Shown here: positions 36,576 to 50,802 of the stretch, piece by piece
Layout: each line of letters begins with the position of its first letter
Position numbering within the stretch: the first letter of the stretch is position 1
DNA from: Muraenolepis orangiensis
Taxonomy: Eukaryota > Chordata > Actinopteri > Gadiformes > Muraenolepididae
DNA length: 64,000 nt
Direction: 5' to 3'
Assembly (NCBI GenBank): GCA_027704905.1
Contig: CM051000.1
Coordinates: forward strand, 11,097,842-11,161,841
Position numbers and translations under genes: made by a program
The notes under the pieces: model-generated
The model's input: only the letters and a program-made list of their open reading frames with translations
Told to the model about the DNA's origin: nothing
Database searches by the model: none

Positions 36576-36854
36576 AAATGGTAAATGGACTGCATTTATA
36601 TAGCTCTTTTATAACCAGTGCTGCCACTCGAAGCGCTTTACAAGTTAGGCCTCACACTCCCCCATTCACACACCCATTTATCCACTGACGGCGGTGTCAG
36701 CCATGCAAGGCGACAGCCAGCACATCTGGAGCCGTTAGGATTGGCGTGTCTTGCTTTGGAACACCTCTACACTTGGCTAAGGAGGAGCCGGGGGGATCGA
36801 ACCAGCGACCTTCCGGTTGTCAGACGACTCAGCCTCCTGAGCTACTGTCGCCCC
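36576..36854 (-). mobile_element. tRNA-derived SINE, family 2, on minus strand
   Basis: Plus strand begins AATGGTAAATGGACTGCATT and ends with GATCGAACCAGCGACC and CTCCTGAGCTACTG, the reverse complements of box B and box A. The body carries GAAGCGCTTTACAA. This is a common teleost SINE layout; a truncated copy lies at 58546-58735. Confidence 0.8.
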
Positions 36855-38085
36855 ATCCCGCCCCATCCTGTAGCTCTCAACTGACATTGATCTTGTTTAC
36901 AAGTCGAAAATTTCGGAAACTCACTAAATCTTCATCCCTAATGATGCACCAAGGTTTCCCTAACAACTTCATATGGGATCTATTTCACTATTCCCATGAG
37001 CAGTGCACAGTCGCGGAGCACACTTTAAGTTGCCTTCAACTAATTAAGACACACCCGCACTCTGGCATCGCTTTTTATAGAGAGAGAAGTAACTGAGAGG
37101 CTTGACGTCAACAATGTAATTGAGAGGATACGAGGATTAGGAAAATAGGAACACCAGTTCCAGCTCCAATAGCAGAAAAATACTTTTTTGTATTGTAATA
37201 TGTTTTTTTTCATGCAGCTGCAGTACTGGTATGTAGGCTAAAAACGTGTTCCCAAAAGTACTACATATATTTGTGCCGCTAGCTATATGTTAGGGTACAA
37301 GTTAAGATATATTCTGTATTTTATTAAATATTATTTCAATATTGTTATTTATTTGATTGACAGGTAAGTCAGGTATGCGGGGGGGAAGGAGCGCAGGAGG
37401 GGATGTGTGCAGGTTTGGTGCGCTTTGATATGAAAATAAAAATAACCCACGGCAACAAAAATGAATCAAAGGCCCTGGGAACAGCAGCTGTAAACTGTGT
37501 GAATTTCTCAACACCAAATGTGCACAAAACCACCCAAAGCAACTACAGAATTTGGACCATGCTACAGCCAAACTTCTGGGGGGGGGGGGAGACTGCACAG
37601 CGCCCGGGCCGGGAACCAGAAAGTGGCTCCTCAGCTCAATAAGAACCAAGCTCTTTCGACTTAGCCCAAACGACTCTTTGTTTAATCATATTTTCCTACA
37701 AAAAGTTGGTTTGTTAATTTAATGCGATGACGAATCGTATCTTTGTTCTACGATATGCTGGGTAGTATTTCAATTTTGGTTGGATGAAATCAAACATGTC
37801 ATGGCTGGACATAAGGCTTCAGTGTGAAAATGTGGCCTATGTCAGCCACTCTCATTGTTCGATATCATTATGTATATCAGTTGATATGGGTTATTATTTA
37901 TCGAAACCTATTTCTAAATCGGGTTTTGTGAAAAGTAACTGGCTACCAAGTCACTGAATTGTCCCACACATTAGTGCTTAATAATGTAGTACAATTGTAC
38001 AATGTCTCTTTCGAGCCCTCTCTCAGAGAAGACTCCTTCACGAACGCTGCATCACTTCAGATGTTAATCAAAAGTCTGATCCAAA

Positions 38086-38303
38086 CCAAGTCAGTAGGGA
38101 CTTGGCTTGGGAACCGGAGAGTCACCGGTTCAAGTCCCTGAAAAACCTGAGTACTGCCAAGGTGCCCTTGAGCAAGGCACCAGACCTCTACACCTGCTTC
38201 ATTGGCAGCTGTATATACAATAGCTGCCCACTGCTCCTCATACTAGGATGAGTTAAATGCAATGTGTGTACATGTATGTGACCAATAAAGAGGATTCAAT
38301 CCT
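38086..38303 (+). mobile_element. tRNA-derived SINE, family 1, copy B (head decayed)
   Basis: Retains ACCGGTTCAAGTCCC (box B), GAGCAAGGCACCAGACC, GCCCACTGCTCCTCATAC and GACCAATAAAGAGGATTCAA. The box A region is not clear. Confidence 0.78.
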
Positions 38304-39255
38304 AATCCAGATTTAGATTGTCAAAGCCCATGATTGTGTGCTTGTGTCCAACGATGACATACTATGCTTTATTTCCCCTATAGTAGGACACAGGCCAACA
38401 GGTTGAACCAGGACATTTCTAATGCCATGTTTCAACGGTGTAGGTTCAATAGACTTCTTAAATGGATGCTTTTCACCTGTAGCCACTCCAAGTGCTTTAC
38501 AGTTAGTGCCTTCACACACATTTTAAGATGAGGTACAGTATGATATAGGGCATGGTATGTGATTAATGGGGATTAGATAGGTCTCTCTCCTCAGGACTCA
38601 TTCCCTGGTGTCGGAGGAAAGCCACGGTCCAGTGCACCCATTACTAATGGCTTTCCATCCAGTCACGTGTGGGACTTTTGCTGCGCGTGTGGATAAATCC
38701 AGAATGTGTCCATGTCCTTTATTTGCATGGACTGCTTTTTTGTATACTAATACAGAATAATACTTTATACATTATAGCCTGTTCAAAATTGTCCAACTTT
38801 CCAAGGCAACGCGTTATGGAGTTTTCGAAGACTATCTAAGCTAATATATTGATATAAGACCTACAGATTATCTTCAACCCTGTTACTAGTGTCTACTTTA
38901 TCATTTTTGTTTGTTGGAAAGTTTGCAAAATGAAGGCAAATAAGGCATAATGCGTTTCAGCATTTACTGCACTGATAATGGATAGCCATGAGGTTTCCTC
39001 TCTGGCCCATAATGGGCTACTTCATGTTCCCTGCAAACAAAACCTTGTTTGTTTCCTTTTGACTAGTGCCTTCCGATAAATGGCACAAACAGGTGTGATT
39101 TCAATGTTATTTTGAGAGAAATCCCTCGCCATTATCCCATGACTGGACCGCTGGGTGTGTTAACATCATATCACCATCTCCGTATCGCTGCCACGCATCT
39201 CTCTCATGATTCCGCCCCCCCACCCCGTCCGCTCCTTCGCATTAGTTTGTCCAGT

Positions 39256-39310
39256 GATATTTAAAGCCCCATCCTCTCCGGGTTGCGCCTGCCTCCTCTA
39301 CGTCATGTGT
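39256..39310 (+). promoter_or_regulatory. Candidate promoter with TATA-like box and CRE-like site
   Basis: TATTTAAAG at 39258-39266 could act as a TATA box, placing a start near 39290. TACGTCA at 39299-39305 matches a CRE half-site extended form. Local GC rises to the right and leads into the GA-rich leader and the candidate first exon at 39736. Motif-based only. Confidence 0.35.
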
Positions 39311-39410
39311 TGTATGGGCGAGGGTGCGAGGGTGCGAGTGCGCTAAGAAATACCGAGTAGCAGCCAGCGAGAGACACTGAGGGGAGAGGGTGATACAGAG
39401 CGAGACACAG

Positions 39411-39561
<151 letters not shown>

Positions 39562-39735
39562 TACGTGCGCGCGCGAGAGAGAGAGAGCGAGGGGGAGAGA
39601 GAGAGTGCGTGAGAGAGTGCGTGAGAGAGTGCGTGCGAGAGAGCGTGCGAGAGTGGTGGTGCGAGAGCGAAAGAAACGCGTGGAGGAGAGGAAGGCAGCA
39701 AGTGACACGGGAGAAGGACCGCGAGTAGGACAGCT

Positions 39736-39797
39736 ATGAAATTAATCCAAGCTTTTTCCTTGTTGCTTCTCTGTCCGGGTCTGAGCTCCAACACGAG
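39736..39797 (+). CDS. Candidate first coding exon with signal peptide; gene not identified
   Basis: ATG at 39736 (G at -3) follows an in-frame TGA at 39703. It opens M-K-L-I-Q-A-F-S-L-L-L-L-C-P-G-L-S-S-N-T, a compact typical signal peptide. The frame reaches the strong donor AG|GTGAGT after 39797 (phase 2); unspliced reading stops at once. A GA-rich leader and a TATA-like box lie upstream. A strong ATG, an upstream stop, a hydrophobic core and a consensus donor together argue for a real first exon of a secreted or membrane protein. The next exon was not found in the remaining 24 kb, and 20 residues are too few to name the gene. Confidence 0.55.
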
Positions 39798-42700
39798 GTG
39801 AGTCCATCAATGGGTACTAATGTGTGTGTGTGTGTCGGTCAGTTTTTAACCGGACAGTGTCAGAAAATAACGGTGGTTCAATGCAGACAATGCTCAATGG
39901 TCACCCGCGTGTTTCAGTTGTCCGGTGAAACGAACTGAATGTATATATTTTATGGTGCGGTGCTTTTATAGTGTGCGTTTAAGTGTTTTTATTTATTGTT
40001 GGTTATTTATTGGCAGACCGAAGGAGATCTTTGTGTTGAACTATAGGGGGTTTTGGGGGGATTCAAAGGTGTAGGAGAGCTGTGAGACACAATGCTCCTT
40101 TTGTGATAAAGCAAATCCTCCTCGACTGCATCCTTGGTCCCTGGCTATAGTTCTCAACATTGCTCGTTAGGAGTTTTGCTGGTTTTGCAGATCGGAACAA
40201 GTTTAAGTGTGTGACGAGTGATGGGGAAAATAGGGAAAACAGGCTAGATGTGTCTTTTAATTGATATCTCAAAAGATCTCAAGCAAGATAACTAAGGGCG
40301 ATACATGGGATGCACAGTATACTAGATGGCAACGATGAAGCAAACGCGGTATTGAAGATTCGTTTTTAGATGTTCGATTGGTCAATGATTTGATGATCTT
40401 GAGCTCTGCATTTGCTCTACTTGGAAGCACTTGCGGCATATAGTCTTCGTGAGAGTCGGTTTGAGGAAAATGAATAGACTTGGAATACAGCGTGAACATT
40501 ATATTATAATATCAATTGCTGCTTTCCGCATTCTGAAGTCCTAGTCCTATCACCTTGTACATGGGGAATAGGCTAGATGTGGGTTTCCCACCACGCAGGT
40601 CTTCTTTTAAAAACAATGCATCAAAGGATGACAAGTCTGCTGTTTTTGTTGTCGCCAGTATAAGCAGACCACATATGTGATATGGAAGATGTTGTTGGCA
40701 GTACAGATGATTACGTCTCTGTTGTTGTTTACTTCTAAGACAGCTCTGCCACGATTACATGGATGATGTATGCATCATGCAATTGGAGACTATATTGATG
40801 TATTATTCACCTCTATATAGCATTTAGTAGCTCACATGCATTTTTAAGTCCCACATAGTCATCATAGTCCAGACTCGTCTGGGGTTATTGTGTTACGTCG
40901 ATAATCCATCAATATGTCTGTGCATAGCTAATGACCTCTACAATGTATATGTACTGATGACGCTTTAGCTTTGAGTTCTGATGTGGTTGAGGTGTTCTAG
41001 GGTCTATCCTTGGCACACAATCCAAGTGACCTTTTGAAAGGTAATTGGGTTTGAGGAAGTTATGTGTGAAATGCGGAAACTTTGAAGAGATTGTATGTGG
41101 AGATATACAATGGTGTGGCATGAATTTCTGATAACTCACTGTAACTGAAAATATAGCACAAGACCAAAGACCCAGAAAAAGTGTTACATTCACTGTGCAT
41201 AGAAGCACATTTATACACATATATCACATACCCACATACACTTAACATGGAGAGCCTTACAGTTACTGACATTGCAGGTCAACAAACATGTGCATATTGG
41301 CAACACAAACTACTTACATTTAATACAATTTTAATTCAAAGGATTTCACTCGTTTTTTCACATTCACATATTTTGTGACAACTCATTAGAATGCAATTAA
41401 ACAATGAATGAACGAACCACATTGTACAAGAAAGATTTCACTGGAATTAATTGATTAACAAATTCAAGGCAAAGAAGGGCCATAGCGGGGCACTTTCTGT
41501 TGCGGAAATCAATTGGTACTTGGCCGGAACAAAACCGATCATTGACTCGCATCCCGTGGGAGACGAGGGCCTACTAATGGGCCAAGGGTTAGCATGCTAC
41601 GCAGAATCCTCTTTTGTATGGGGCTTCTTAGCTCTCCCTAGCTAATAGCGGCCCGTTGTTTCTCTGCTTTCAAAAATTCCCTTTCAGTGAATTTCTTGAA
41701 ATTTCACTCTTGACACATACTTTGATGTGTGCTTTTTATTTATTTATTTATTTAAATCTCAGTAGTTCCTGGTAGAAACAGGGATGTCTTATTGGTTCTC
41801 TGTCACATTAAATATTTAGGTGTATTTTGGATGGCAATTAGACGACTAGAGAGATTCAGGGGGGAAGATGCGGATGATAAAAAGGAAAGGGCTGATGGGT
41901 ACCTGAACTCTTAATACCTGAGCATCTGGCTGTGTGGAGGAGCAACTCTCAACTGTGTGGAGAGTGCGAATGACGCACACTCTGCTTAGTGACATTGAGG
42001 CAGGAATTTTGTCAGACGCAGTAATTAATAGCAGAGCTGGTCTCATGGTCATTAAAACTGAAATGGCATATTATTGGCCAAATGTGAATGGAAATTCACA
42101 GAGCTTTTGTAAAAAACTAAGTCTTGATGTCGTACAAAGAAACAACTGTAGGACTAGTGAAGATGATTAATCTCTCTCATATCGCATATCTCAAGGGAGA
42201 AATATTCAAACTGTTATAATCCAAACATACGTTATTTACCATATATCATATATATAGCCCCGTCAACTTAGCCCCGAACACATACTACGTACTACGTACT
42301 GTATTGATGTAATGTATTGACTGTACAGTCCTAGATAGAGATTAAAAGAACAAACATAGGTGCAGTGAGAATTGATTCAAGGCCAAGAGGGGCAAGTGGA
42401 GCAAATGGTAAATTAGACTCTAGACTATTGGCCTGGGTTGGGATGGCAACCTGGCTTTATAAATGGATAGCGTTAGGATGGCGGGTTCCTCGGGTATCGA
42501 CTACATGAAAGCAATCTACCTCTTTGGGGCAGATTTGTTTAGACAGCTATTTTAAGAAGTAATGCTTACCTAAGTACATTTGAAGTTTACTGCTTGCTTG
42601 GATTTCGTTTAGTTTTTTCCCCTTTCCCTGGTGGTAGGTAGAGAGAGCGTGAGGTTGCCAGTGAAACTTGGCTTCCTTTCTGCCTATTGACGGAGGGGTT

Positions 42701-43060
42701 TATCATTGTCTCAGTGAAGTGCACGATCATTTAGATTGGTAGGCATTGCAGCAGTCTGGCACCATTGGCCGCCATTGCATTAAATCAGACTGTAACGATA
42801 GAGACGATTAAAATCATTTCGGGGGAAATGCAGCAGCGGACTGTCGTGGGGTGTCGTGTCATGCTGTGCTTGACCCAAAAAAACAACAACAACCCATGCA
42901 GTGCATCACCCAACCACCCCCCCCCCCCTCCTCCCCCAATAATAACTAATATTCAAACAGTGATGACCTCATACACATACAGCCATGTCTCCCACAAACA
43001 CCCACTGCAGACGTATCATTATGAGATCTGACTGGGAGACCGGAGATGCGATGGGGCCGG
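39798..43060. other. Start of presumed first intron; no further exon seen
   Basis: Unique AT-rich sequence with a (TTTA)n tract (41726-41755). I see no exon or RNA gene that I can support. If the 39736 exon is real this is intronic. Confidence 0.45.
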
Positions 43061-43394
43061 AGGGGCGGCAGTAACTCAGTCTGTTGGTGATTTAGGGGAG
43101 TTGGGAACCGGAAGGTCGCCGGTTCAAGTCCCTGAAACACCTGGGCGCACTGCCGAGGTGCCCTTTAGCAAGGCACCAGACCTCTACACCTGCTCCCCGG
43201 GCACTGTATATAAAATAGCTGCCCACTGCTCCTAATTAGATTAGATTAGATTAGATTCAAATGTATTGTCGTTGCACAGCACAGCAAGTACAGGTGTGTA
43301 CTCGTATATACAAGGATGGGTTCACATTTAGAGAAACTCATTTCACTGTGTGTGTACATACTGAATGTGACCAACAAAGAGGAATTCAATCCTC
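43061..43394 (+). mobile_element. tRNA-derived SINE, family 1, copy C, with nested insertion
   Basis: GGCGGCAGTAACTCAGT head, GGTTCAAGTCCC box B, GCAAGGCACCAGACC and GCCCACTGCTCCTAA body, and GACCAACAAAGAGG tail. The body is split at about 43236-43310 by unrelated sequence relative to copies A and B. Confidence 0.8.
43236..43310. mobile_element. Short sequence inserted in SINE copy C
   Basis: (TTAGA)n followed by TGTATTGTCGTTGCACAGCA and TACAGGTGTGTACTCGTATA. It interrupts the CTCCTAATACTAGGATGGG stretch that is continuous in copies A and B. Resembles a short retrotransposed fragment; identity unknown. Confidence 0.6.
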
Positions 43395-43759
43395 CAGATT
43401 TAGATTTAGATAGATGCAGATGAGAGAGACTAACGACAATCACGCATCTCAACAGTCGTCCTTTGAGTGAATGATGGACGGTGAACGATAATTGAAATGC
43501 GAAGGACACTGTATAATGGCCGTGCGGCGGAAACCACATTGGGCAGTGTGACGGTTATAAAGTGGGCTACCACCAAACACAACCTTGGGTAATGGTGCCC
43601 TCCGATGAGAAAGCAATTAAGAGGGGGAGACCGCCCCTTGTTGAGTGAACGGGGGGTCCAGACGTGTGGTACCCAAGGCCATGCATGCGAAATGGGCCAT
43701 GTTTGTTTTCCCACCCATTGTTTTCACAAGACATTGCATTCACCCGTCAGTAACGTAAA

Positions 43760-43975
43760 TTGTTATAGTATTGTATATAGTGTTGTTTATAGTATTTAGT
43801 ATAGCCTATCGTAGGTAGGATATAGTGTTGTTTATAGAATATATGGTATTGTATAGTAATGCATTGTTTAGTATAGTATTGTTGTCGGAAATTCATTCTG
43901 CGAGAGGGAATTCGGATTAAGTGTTCCATTGAACTTGTTGCAAATGGCAAATTAAATAAACATCTTGAAGTCAGT
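43760..43975 (+). repeat. Possible retrotransposon 3' tail
   Basis: TAGTATTGTATATAGTGTTG-type low-complexity sequence, then CTGCGAGAGGGAATTC and GTGTTCCATTGAAC, ending AATAAACATCTTGAAG. It shares its ending layout with 29395-29740. Confidence 0.35.
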
Positions 43976-45230
43976 GGTTTTGTCCCCTTTACTTCCAGAA
44001 ATAAAACATGTCACTGAAATAGATTTCATGGTGACAACACATGCATACATACATACATTTAATCCCATGGCCAAGAGTATTTCATTTGATGTAGCAAATT
44101 ACTCAAGGTTAGCCCTCTCTATTCATCCTCTTGGTGTTGCTAAGGCTAAGCTTTAAGGGATAATACAGGCTAAAACCCTTGTTAGCCTGTTTAACCCTTG
44201 CTAAAACATTTCTTTATGTTTCTTACATCGGTTAGCTATTTAATCCAGGGTGTATTTTTCAGAATATACTTTATCATTATTTGCAATTTGTCCCCGGCTG
44301 TTGTGTCAGGCTTCCCGTGATCTGGCCCAGTTGCCATTTTCCTACGTTACCCAGAATGACGCTACCCCATCGCGGGAGGCAACATTCTGTGAATTGTTCA
44401 TAGATACATTTTGTATAACCGGCCTTATTATTAATTGTGGAAGCTAGCTTGACATTTGGCAGTATGCTATCATGCAATATGCCACACGGGCGATCCAATT
44501 TCAACCGTCCCTTAGTGACAACGGCCGCGGAAAGAGCCAGTGACTCGGCTGGGAGAGCTTCTGGCATGTTCTAGAAGAGAGGTTTTTTCAGTGCTGGATT
44601 TTGATCCTGTACCCCTCACTTTCGTGGAAACCTAAAGAAAATAAACCTTTCACAGAGTTGTAGCCAATCATTTTGGTGAACATGTCGGCAGTTATTGCTT
44701 AGGCCAACAAGTTTATGTTGAAAGAAAGAAAGAAAAGGGATATCCAATGAATCGCTGCCAGACGGTCTGGCACCTCGTGTCGAAACCGAGATGCATCGGC
44801 CATATCTGGGCTCAGACCAAACAGTGACCACCAGGCCGCTTCCTCTTAGAACGAGGCCACACCTCAGCAGCTGTATGGAGATCCTGGCCACGCCCTCCAA
44901 GCCCGCAATGCCAAAGTGCATTCTGGATTCAAGAGGCCGCTGGCAACAAGCAATGATTCTGAGAAACCTGGACTGGTTTGTCATATGGGAATGAAACTAA
45001 TATCCGGTACTAATGGTCGATGCTACAGCGATTTAGGAGACATTGGTGGAGACTGGGGTGTGTGCGTACATAACCGATAGACTGTATTGTTCCTTTGTGT
45101 TTAAACCCACACAGATAGCTGATGGCTATTTTTATACACCAGACACTCATTTAGGTAATTGCCATGCTTTAAGGCTGTGCAGGTGGTACCCACGTTGATC
45201 AAAATAAAAACTGTGCTGGGGAAGCACAAA
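43976..45230. other. Presumed intronic sequence, nothing recognised
   Basis: Moderately GC-rich around 44480-44980 but with no supported coding exon, RNA or transposon signature. Confidence 0.4.
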
Positions 45231-45233
45231 CAT

Positions 45234-45264
45234 ACCTCTCCAATACCAGTTGTATTGGAGAGGT
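45234..45264. repeat. Perfect 13-bp stem hairpin
   Basis: ACCTCTCCAATAC and GTATTGGAGAGGT flank a CAGTT loop. Confidence 0.85.
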
Positions 45265-45648
45265 AAGGAAATGACAAGCAATCAGGAAGATAAATAAAAA
45301 GGAAAGTCATTGATCGACTACTCAGAACCAATTGTAGGTGTGTTGTATCACGTATAACCCACAACTACAGCTTCTGTTGGTAGTCACTACACCACATACT
45401 GTACTAGATTTTCCTGGGGGGGGAGGGGGGATGCACAATGAAGCGAGATAATAGGCTTTGCAAGGTAACTTTAGGTTGTACCCAGGGCATGGGTGGTCAC
45501 AAAGATGTCGTGCTGACATTGCCGTAGAGACTTGTTCTGTGGAGAACTAAGCCGCTCCAGGCAAGGTAATGTTGAGGCTAACACATTAACATATCTCATT
45601 ATACAAAACACAGCCTGTTGATCAATTACCGGTAACCTCAAAAAACAC

Positions 45649-45845
<197 letters not shown>

Positions 45846-46592
45846 ATCTTGCATCTTGCAATTTATAAAATAAAGACTTGGAGCATAACTAGAGCCTAAT
45901 AAATTATGACACTGACTGAACAAATTAAAGAATGCTGCAAGCCATGTAAAAAAGTTGTTCATCAGTTTTTTTGGCTGCTGAAAAATAAACTCTACAAAGT
46001 ATATAAATAGGTCATCAAATTGCCATTTTGCATTATGAGATAATACATCACAGAGATGGTCACCAACCTAGATGTAATAGACAATTGTTGTACTTGACAC
46101 AGTGTGGTATTTTATCATCAAGGTATCATCTCCATGTTTTCTTGAATGATGTGACAGATGTGTCATGAATGTGCTCATGCATGTATACCATGATGTAGCG
46201 TATCATTACCAAAGTAAATCAAGTACCATATCTCAAAGTAACGTTTTCGCACAAAAATGGATATATTTATATTACAACTTGCCAAGATAAAACTTGGAAA
46301 ACGTTTTAACGCATTTTGTTTGGTGTTTCCTGACACCTTTATTTCCCTGCGGTAGAAATCACATTGCTAATTCATGTTTATTGATATTCCTGGGACTATT
46401 TTCAGTAGCATTAGCATGACGGAAGGGCATCTATATATCCTGAAGTACATATATTGCGACAAAATATTATTGTAAAATATTATTGATTTTGATTTTTTCT
46501 TTCTTTGTTTTTTTTCCACGTTCACTATTGACTAAAAGTGCCTTGTCTTTCTATTGATCAAATAGTCATATTACATCAAATTGCTTGTTTCC

Positions 46593-46624
46593 TAGGTTCT
46601 AGCTCATTGGTGAGCTAGAACCTA
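46593..46624. repeat. Perfect 14-bp stem hairpin
   Basis: TAGGTTCTAGCTCA and TGAGCTAGAACCTA flank a TTGG loop. Confidence 0.85.
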
Positions 46625-47056
46625 AGATGTGTAAGATGGGTCAAATTATCCTGAAAGGCCTGTTGGCAGTGGCCTTCACAACCACCTTATGATGGAGATG
46701 TGAAGTCTGCCGTGGCAACATAGCAGTGAACAGCAAGGGCAAATTACCATTCAATTGTCAACAGGTTATACAATATATATTCAGTGTATATTTCAACAAC
46801 CACTTAAACTTAACACAATATAACTATGATTTGCTGTGTTGTTTTTTTTTTATCATATAAAAAAAATAGGATGTTGTTTACACATGTAAAACTACCTCTG
46901 ATTAAAACTGTCAATTTTATGGCATTGGGCACATGCCGTAAAACTTAAATTAAAAGCCGGGTCCCAATTATACGCTACGTCCCTTTTACTGGCCGGGTGA
47001 CAAATACGCCGGGTCTAAATAAATTGTTTATCTGGTTGCCATTGACGCTGCAAAGC

Positions 47057-47102
47057 TGTTTGTTTATTTATTTATTTATTTATGTATTTATTTATTTATT
47101 TG
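47057..47102. repeat. (TTTA)n tetranucleotide tract
   Basis: Repeated TTTA units with one TATG variant. Confidence 0.85.
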
Positions 47103-50100
47103 TTTACTTTCATTCAAACTTTAGTCGCTGAGGGCCATGGACGGAGGAAACAGTGCAACCTGAGAGCAGTCAGTTGTCGAAAGCACTTTGTGAATGTTCT
47201 CTTTGAAAAGCGATTTTCAATATATTTTACTTTTAGTTACAATGTTTTGCAGTCAAGAGTGAGAGAAAGGTGAACACATAAGAGATCAAAGGAGTCATTC
47301 GTAACTGATGTTATTCGATGGCCTACTTCTTACACAAGTAAAATTTACACTGGTTTAAATAAACAAATTCATTTAAAAAAAATAATAGTATTATAGTATT
47401 TCCCTATATATTTTCTTGCTGAGCAACAGTTTTGTGCGAAAGGAATCAAAGGCTGGTCCAAAATGTACACCTGTCCCAAATATAGGCTGTTTGAGTTCAG
47501 TGATTGAAGCTCCATCGCAAGGGCCATAAGTAAGCTATGGGCTGTTAAGACACACTGTTTGATGCTAGTGTTGCAGATGACTTGCAATCTAATCTTCCAT
47601 GTGCAAGACAAGACCACTAGGGTTATATCAATGGATGATTCGATGAACATGAAGAAGATCCGTCACTATGCCGACTTTTTGTTACATTGTATGCCAGCAT
47701 TCCGGAATCAATACAACAGTGTCTAGTGTGATACGCCTCATGTTTCCAAATAAGGATATAACTTTACAATTGCCGTTTTGGAACAGCAAACATCAGGTAA
47801 AAAAACTGCACATCAAATACCGGTTAAACTGACTTTCGATATGTGTACGTTGGGTTAGGGTTAGTAGGGTTAGTACTCGTTGAGATTTGGACCATGTTTA
47901 CGATGACAGTTTTGGGGGATTTCTTGCCTCTCTAGTTCCGATGGCGGATTTGTGCAAGCAACGTGCTTGTGAGAAATACGAAATTGGATAAGAAATTGAA
48001 GAGATTGAATACATTTGCACACATAGCGCATCATCTACAAGTCACACCCATGCCGGTTCACCGGTCTTATAATGACGTCGATTTGGATTTCTTACTACCT
48101 CCGCTGCCGACTTAAAGATGGAACCCCCACCATTCCCACCATTCCCTGCTTTTACATTTTACACAGTAGAGTACGAGGGAAAATAAAGCCTTGAAAATAA
48201 TGTGTGAAAGGGGCTCCCGATAGACCTATGTAATTTCCATACACCACTATATACGTTCCAAACGGTCTGCTTTCGGCATTATTTTCCAAATGGCTCCATT
48301 GATAAAGCTTGATAAAGCTTGACAGTACTGCCTTGCTCAAAAGCCGTTTCATCACCACTGATGAATAGAAGAGACTGCATATTTGTTCCCTGGTCTCAGC
48401 TGCTCCAGAGACACAAACGTACTGAGTGTCTCTATTAGTCTACCATGTTCCATTCATCATTGCTTTAGTTTGGGGTATTTAAAAAAATATTTTCTGTATA
48501 ATATTCCGGTTTAAAATTCCATAATTAGTACACTATTAGTACACTGAAGTGCGTGAGGCATTATTCACAACTTATTCTAGAGATCAGACAGTGGAGATAT
48601 TTGTTTTGGCATGAACAAAGATCATCAATCCTCATTAACACAAGACAAAATGCTCAGATAAAATAAGAAAGAGGAAAAGAAGATTTGTTGCAAATACTTC
48701 TGAATATCATAGTACTTTTTCTGACCTCAGGTTGCAAGAAGTAGCTGCTGGTTATTTTTCCTATGTTTAACTCCCTTTAAGGCTCAGTCCTGATGTTTCA
48801 ACTAGGAGGCAGTGCAGTGGTAATTCCACACAGCACACTGTGGAATTTGGAGACTGAATCTCAAGCTACATCAACCTGAAGTTGGTTTCGGAAGTTATTG
48901 ACTTATTTTTGTGGTAAACACTTGTCAAGATCAGGCTGCATGTCAGTCTTAACTGGCTGAAAGGAGCAGCAAGTGGCCTCATCTGGAAACCACTGAATGA
49001 ATGATCATCCCACGTTAAACCAACTTTGGTAGACACATCTACACCCTCAAATAGATCCGCAAGCAACTCAAATACCATACAATGCCCATGTGCATCCTGA
49101 TTTTGAAGCCTGTGACTTGATATAGTCGTTTTATGAACTACTTTATTGTAGTTTAATGATTTCCAAAATAAGAGCTATATAATGTTTTTAGCTGAATGGA
49201 TGATAAGTAAAAAAAAACTCAAGGTGTATTATAATATAAAATAGTGCCTTCAGGTAGGAGTGCATTTGGCTGCATCCTAGTCTTACACAATAAACTTTAC
49301 TCGTTACTTTGTTTCATGTGAACTGGGTTTAATGGCACGATGAGCCATCAGTCCTTCCCATTGGGATGTTGTGTTTAAGGGACCACAGTTAGAGGAGTCT
49401 TGTCATCTCTCACAACACACCATTGTGGCACAGATGTGCAATTCATTCATATGCAAGATTTTAACATTAGGGGTGTAAATGTCCAAGTTTGAATTCTGGC
49501 CATAGCAAAAGCAAAACAAAACAAACCAGCTTTGGCTTCATGAAAGAGACAAAATTGCGAAAAATAAGAAATTGGAGTCAAAAGATCTTGCAAAGATATG
49601 CAAACCGGATCCCCTTTGTTGCATTAACGCCTCTATTGTTTTTTTCCCCCAGCCGTTCTGCTCAGTATGCTCTACATCACACAAACCGCTGCTATGCCAT
49701 TTCTCAAGAAACATAATATCTCCGTCTTTTTTCGCGAAGGCTACATAAATCTGAATCCTTTATCAGCCGCCAGCACACCTTGTAGAAGACACCCAGGCGG
49801 ATTCTGCTATTTTTATCTAATCATTTCCTGAGCACATTCAGCTGTCAGGAACCATCTTTTCTGACAAGTGCTGGTTCCAACTCAGTGCTTTATCGGTGGT
49901 CGTGTTGCCAGTGTTTAGCCATGACACCTGACTGATAAGTGTGTTGCTCAGTGTGTGTGTGTGCGAGACGGAATGAAGGGTGTTTCATGCCCACATGCAG
50001 AATATGACGTGAATGTACGATTCAACGCGTTTATCTCATGAAGGCTTGTGTTTTGTGTATGGGCTGAACCCACCGCTGAACCTAGGGAAGAAATGGCACT

Positions 50101-50600
50101 TTCAGAGTTGCTCCAACACCGAGGATCCTGCCAACAGAAGATTTAACCATGTGGAATTTCTGAGGTGGCGTTCTTGTGTGTGAATGTTGGTTCACATGGT
50201 TCAAGGGTTCACATTGCCTTACACAACCTGACACTAATGACAGACTCATACATTGAGCATTACAATCATTGTGGCTAAGAAGCTGCATTCTGACAAATAC
50301 TATACGTATATGAGCAGACGGTATGAAAACAACTGTACATGTCATTTGTCACACTAGTTGTCTGGGTGTTGTCGGTTTTGATTGCTCAGAAGTAGATTGA
50401 CGTAATGAGATGAGTACCTTGACAACGACCTGATATTTACCCTTATTGATCCCTATCGATATGTATAGCTATACCTAGTTATTATTACCCTGAGCACATA
50501 CATTCTGTCACTATAATCCCAATTTGTAATTTTCATTTCATCCCAAATCGGTATCTGCTTCCTGCCTAACCAAAGTGGAGGAAATAATTTTAACAGGACA
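47103..50600. other. Presumed intronic/intergenic sequence, nothing recognised
   Basis: AT-rich, largely unique sequence. A short TTAGGG-like cluster at about 47851-47873 is too brief to mean much. Confidence 0.4.
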
Positions 50601-50610
50601 TGTCCCTTCC

Positions 50611-50802
<192 letters not shown>

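Noticed and set aside
47851..47873. Interstitial telomere repeat (TTAGGG-like cluster)
   Set aside because: Only about three units with an interruption, too short to indicate a fusion or telomere origin.
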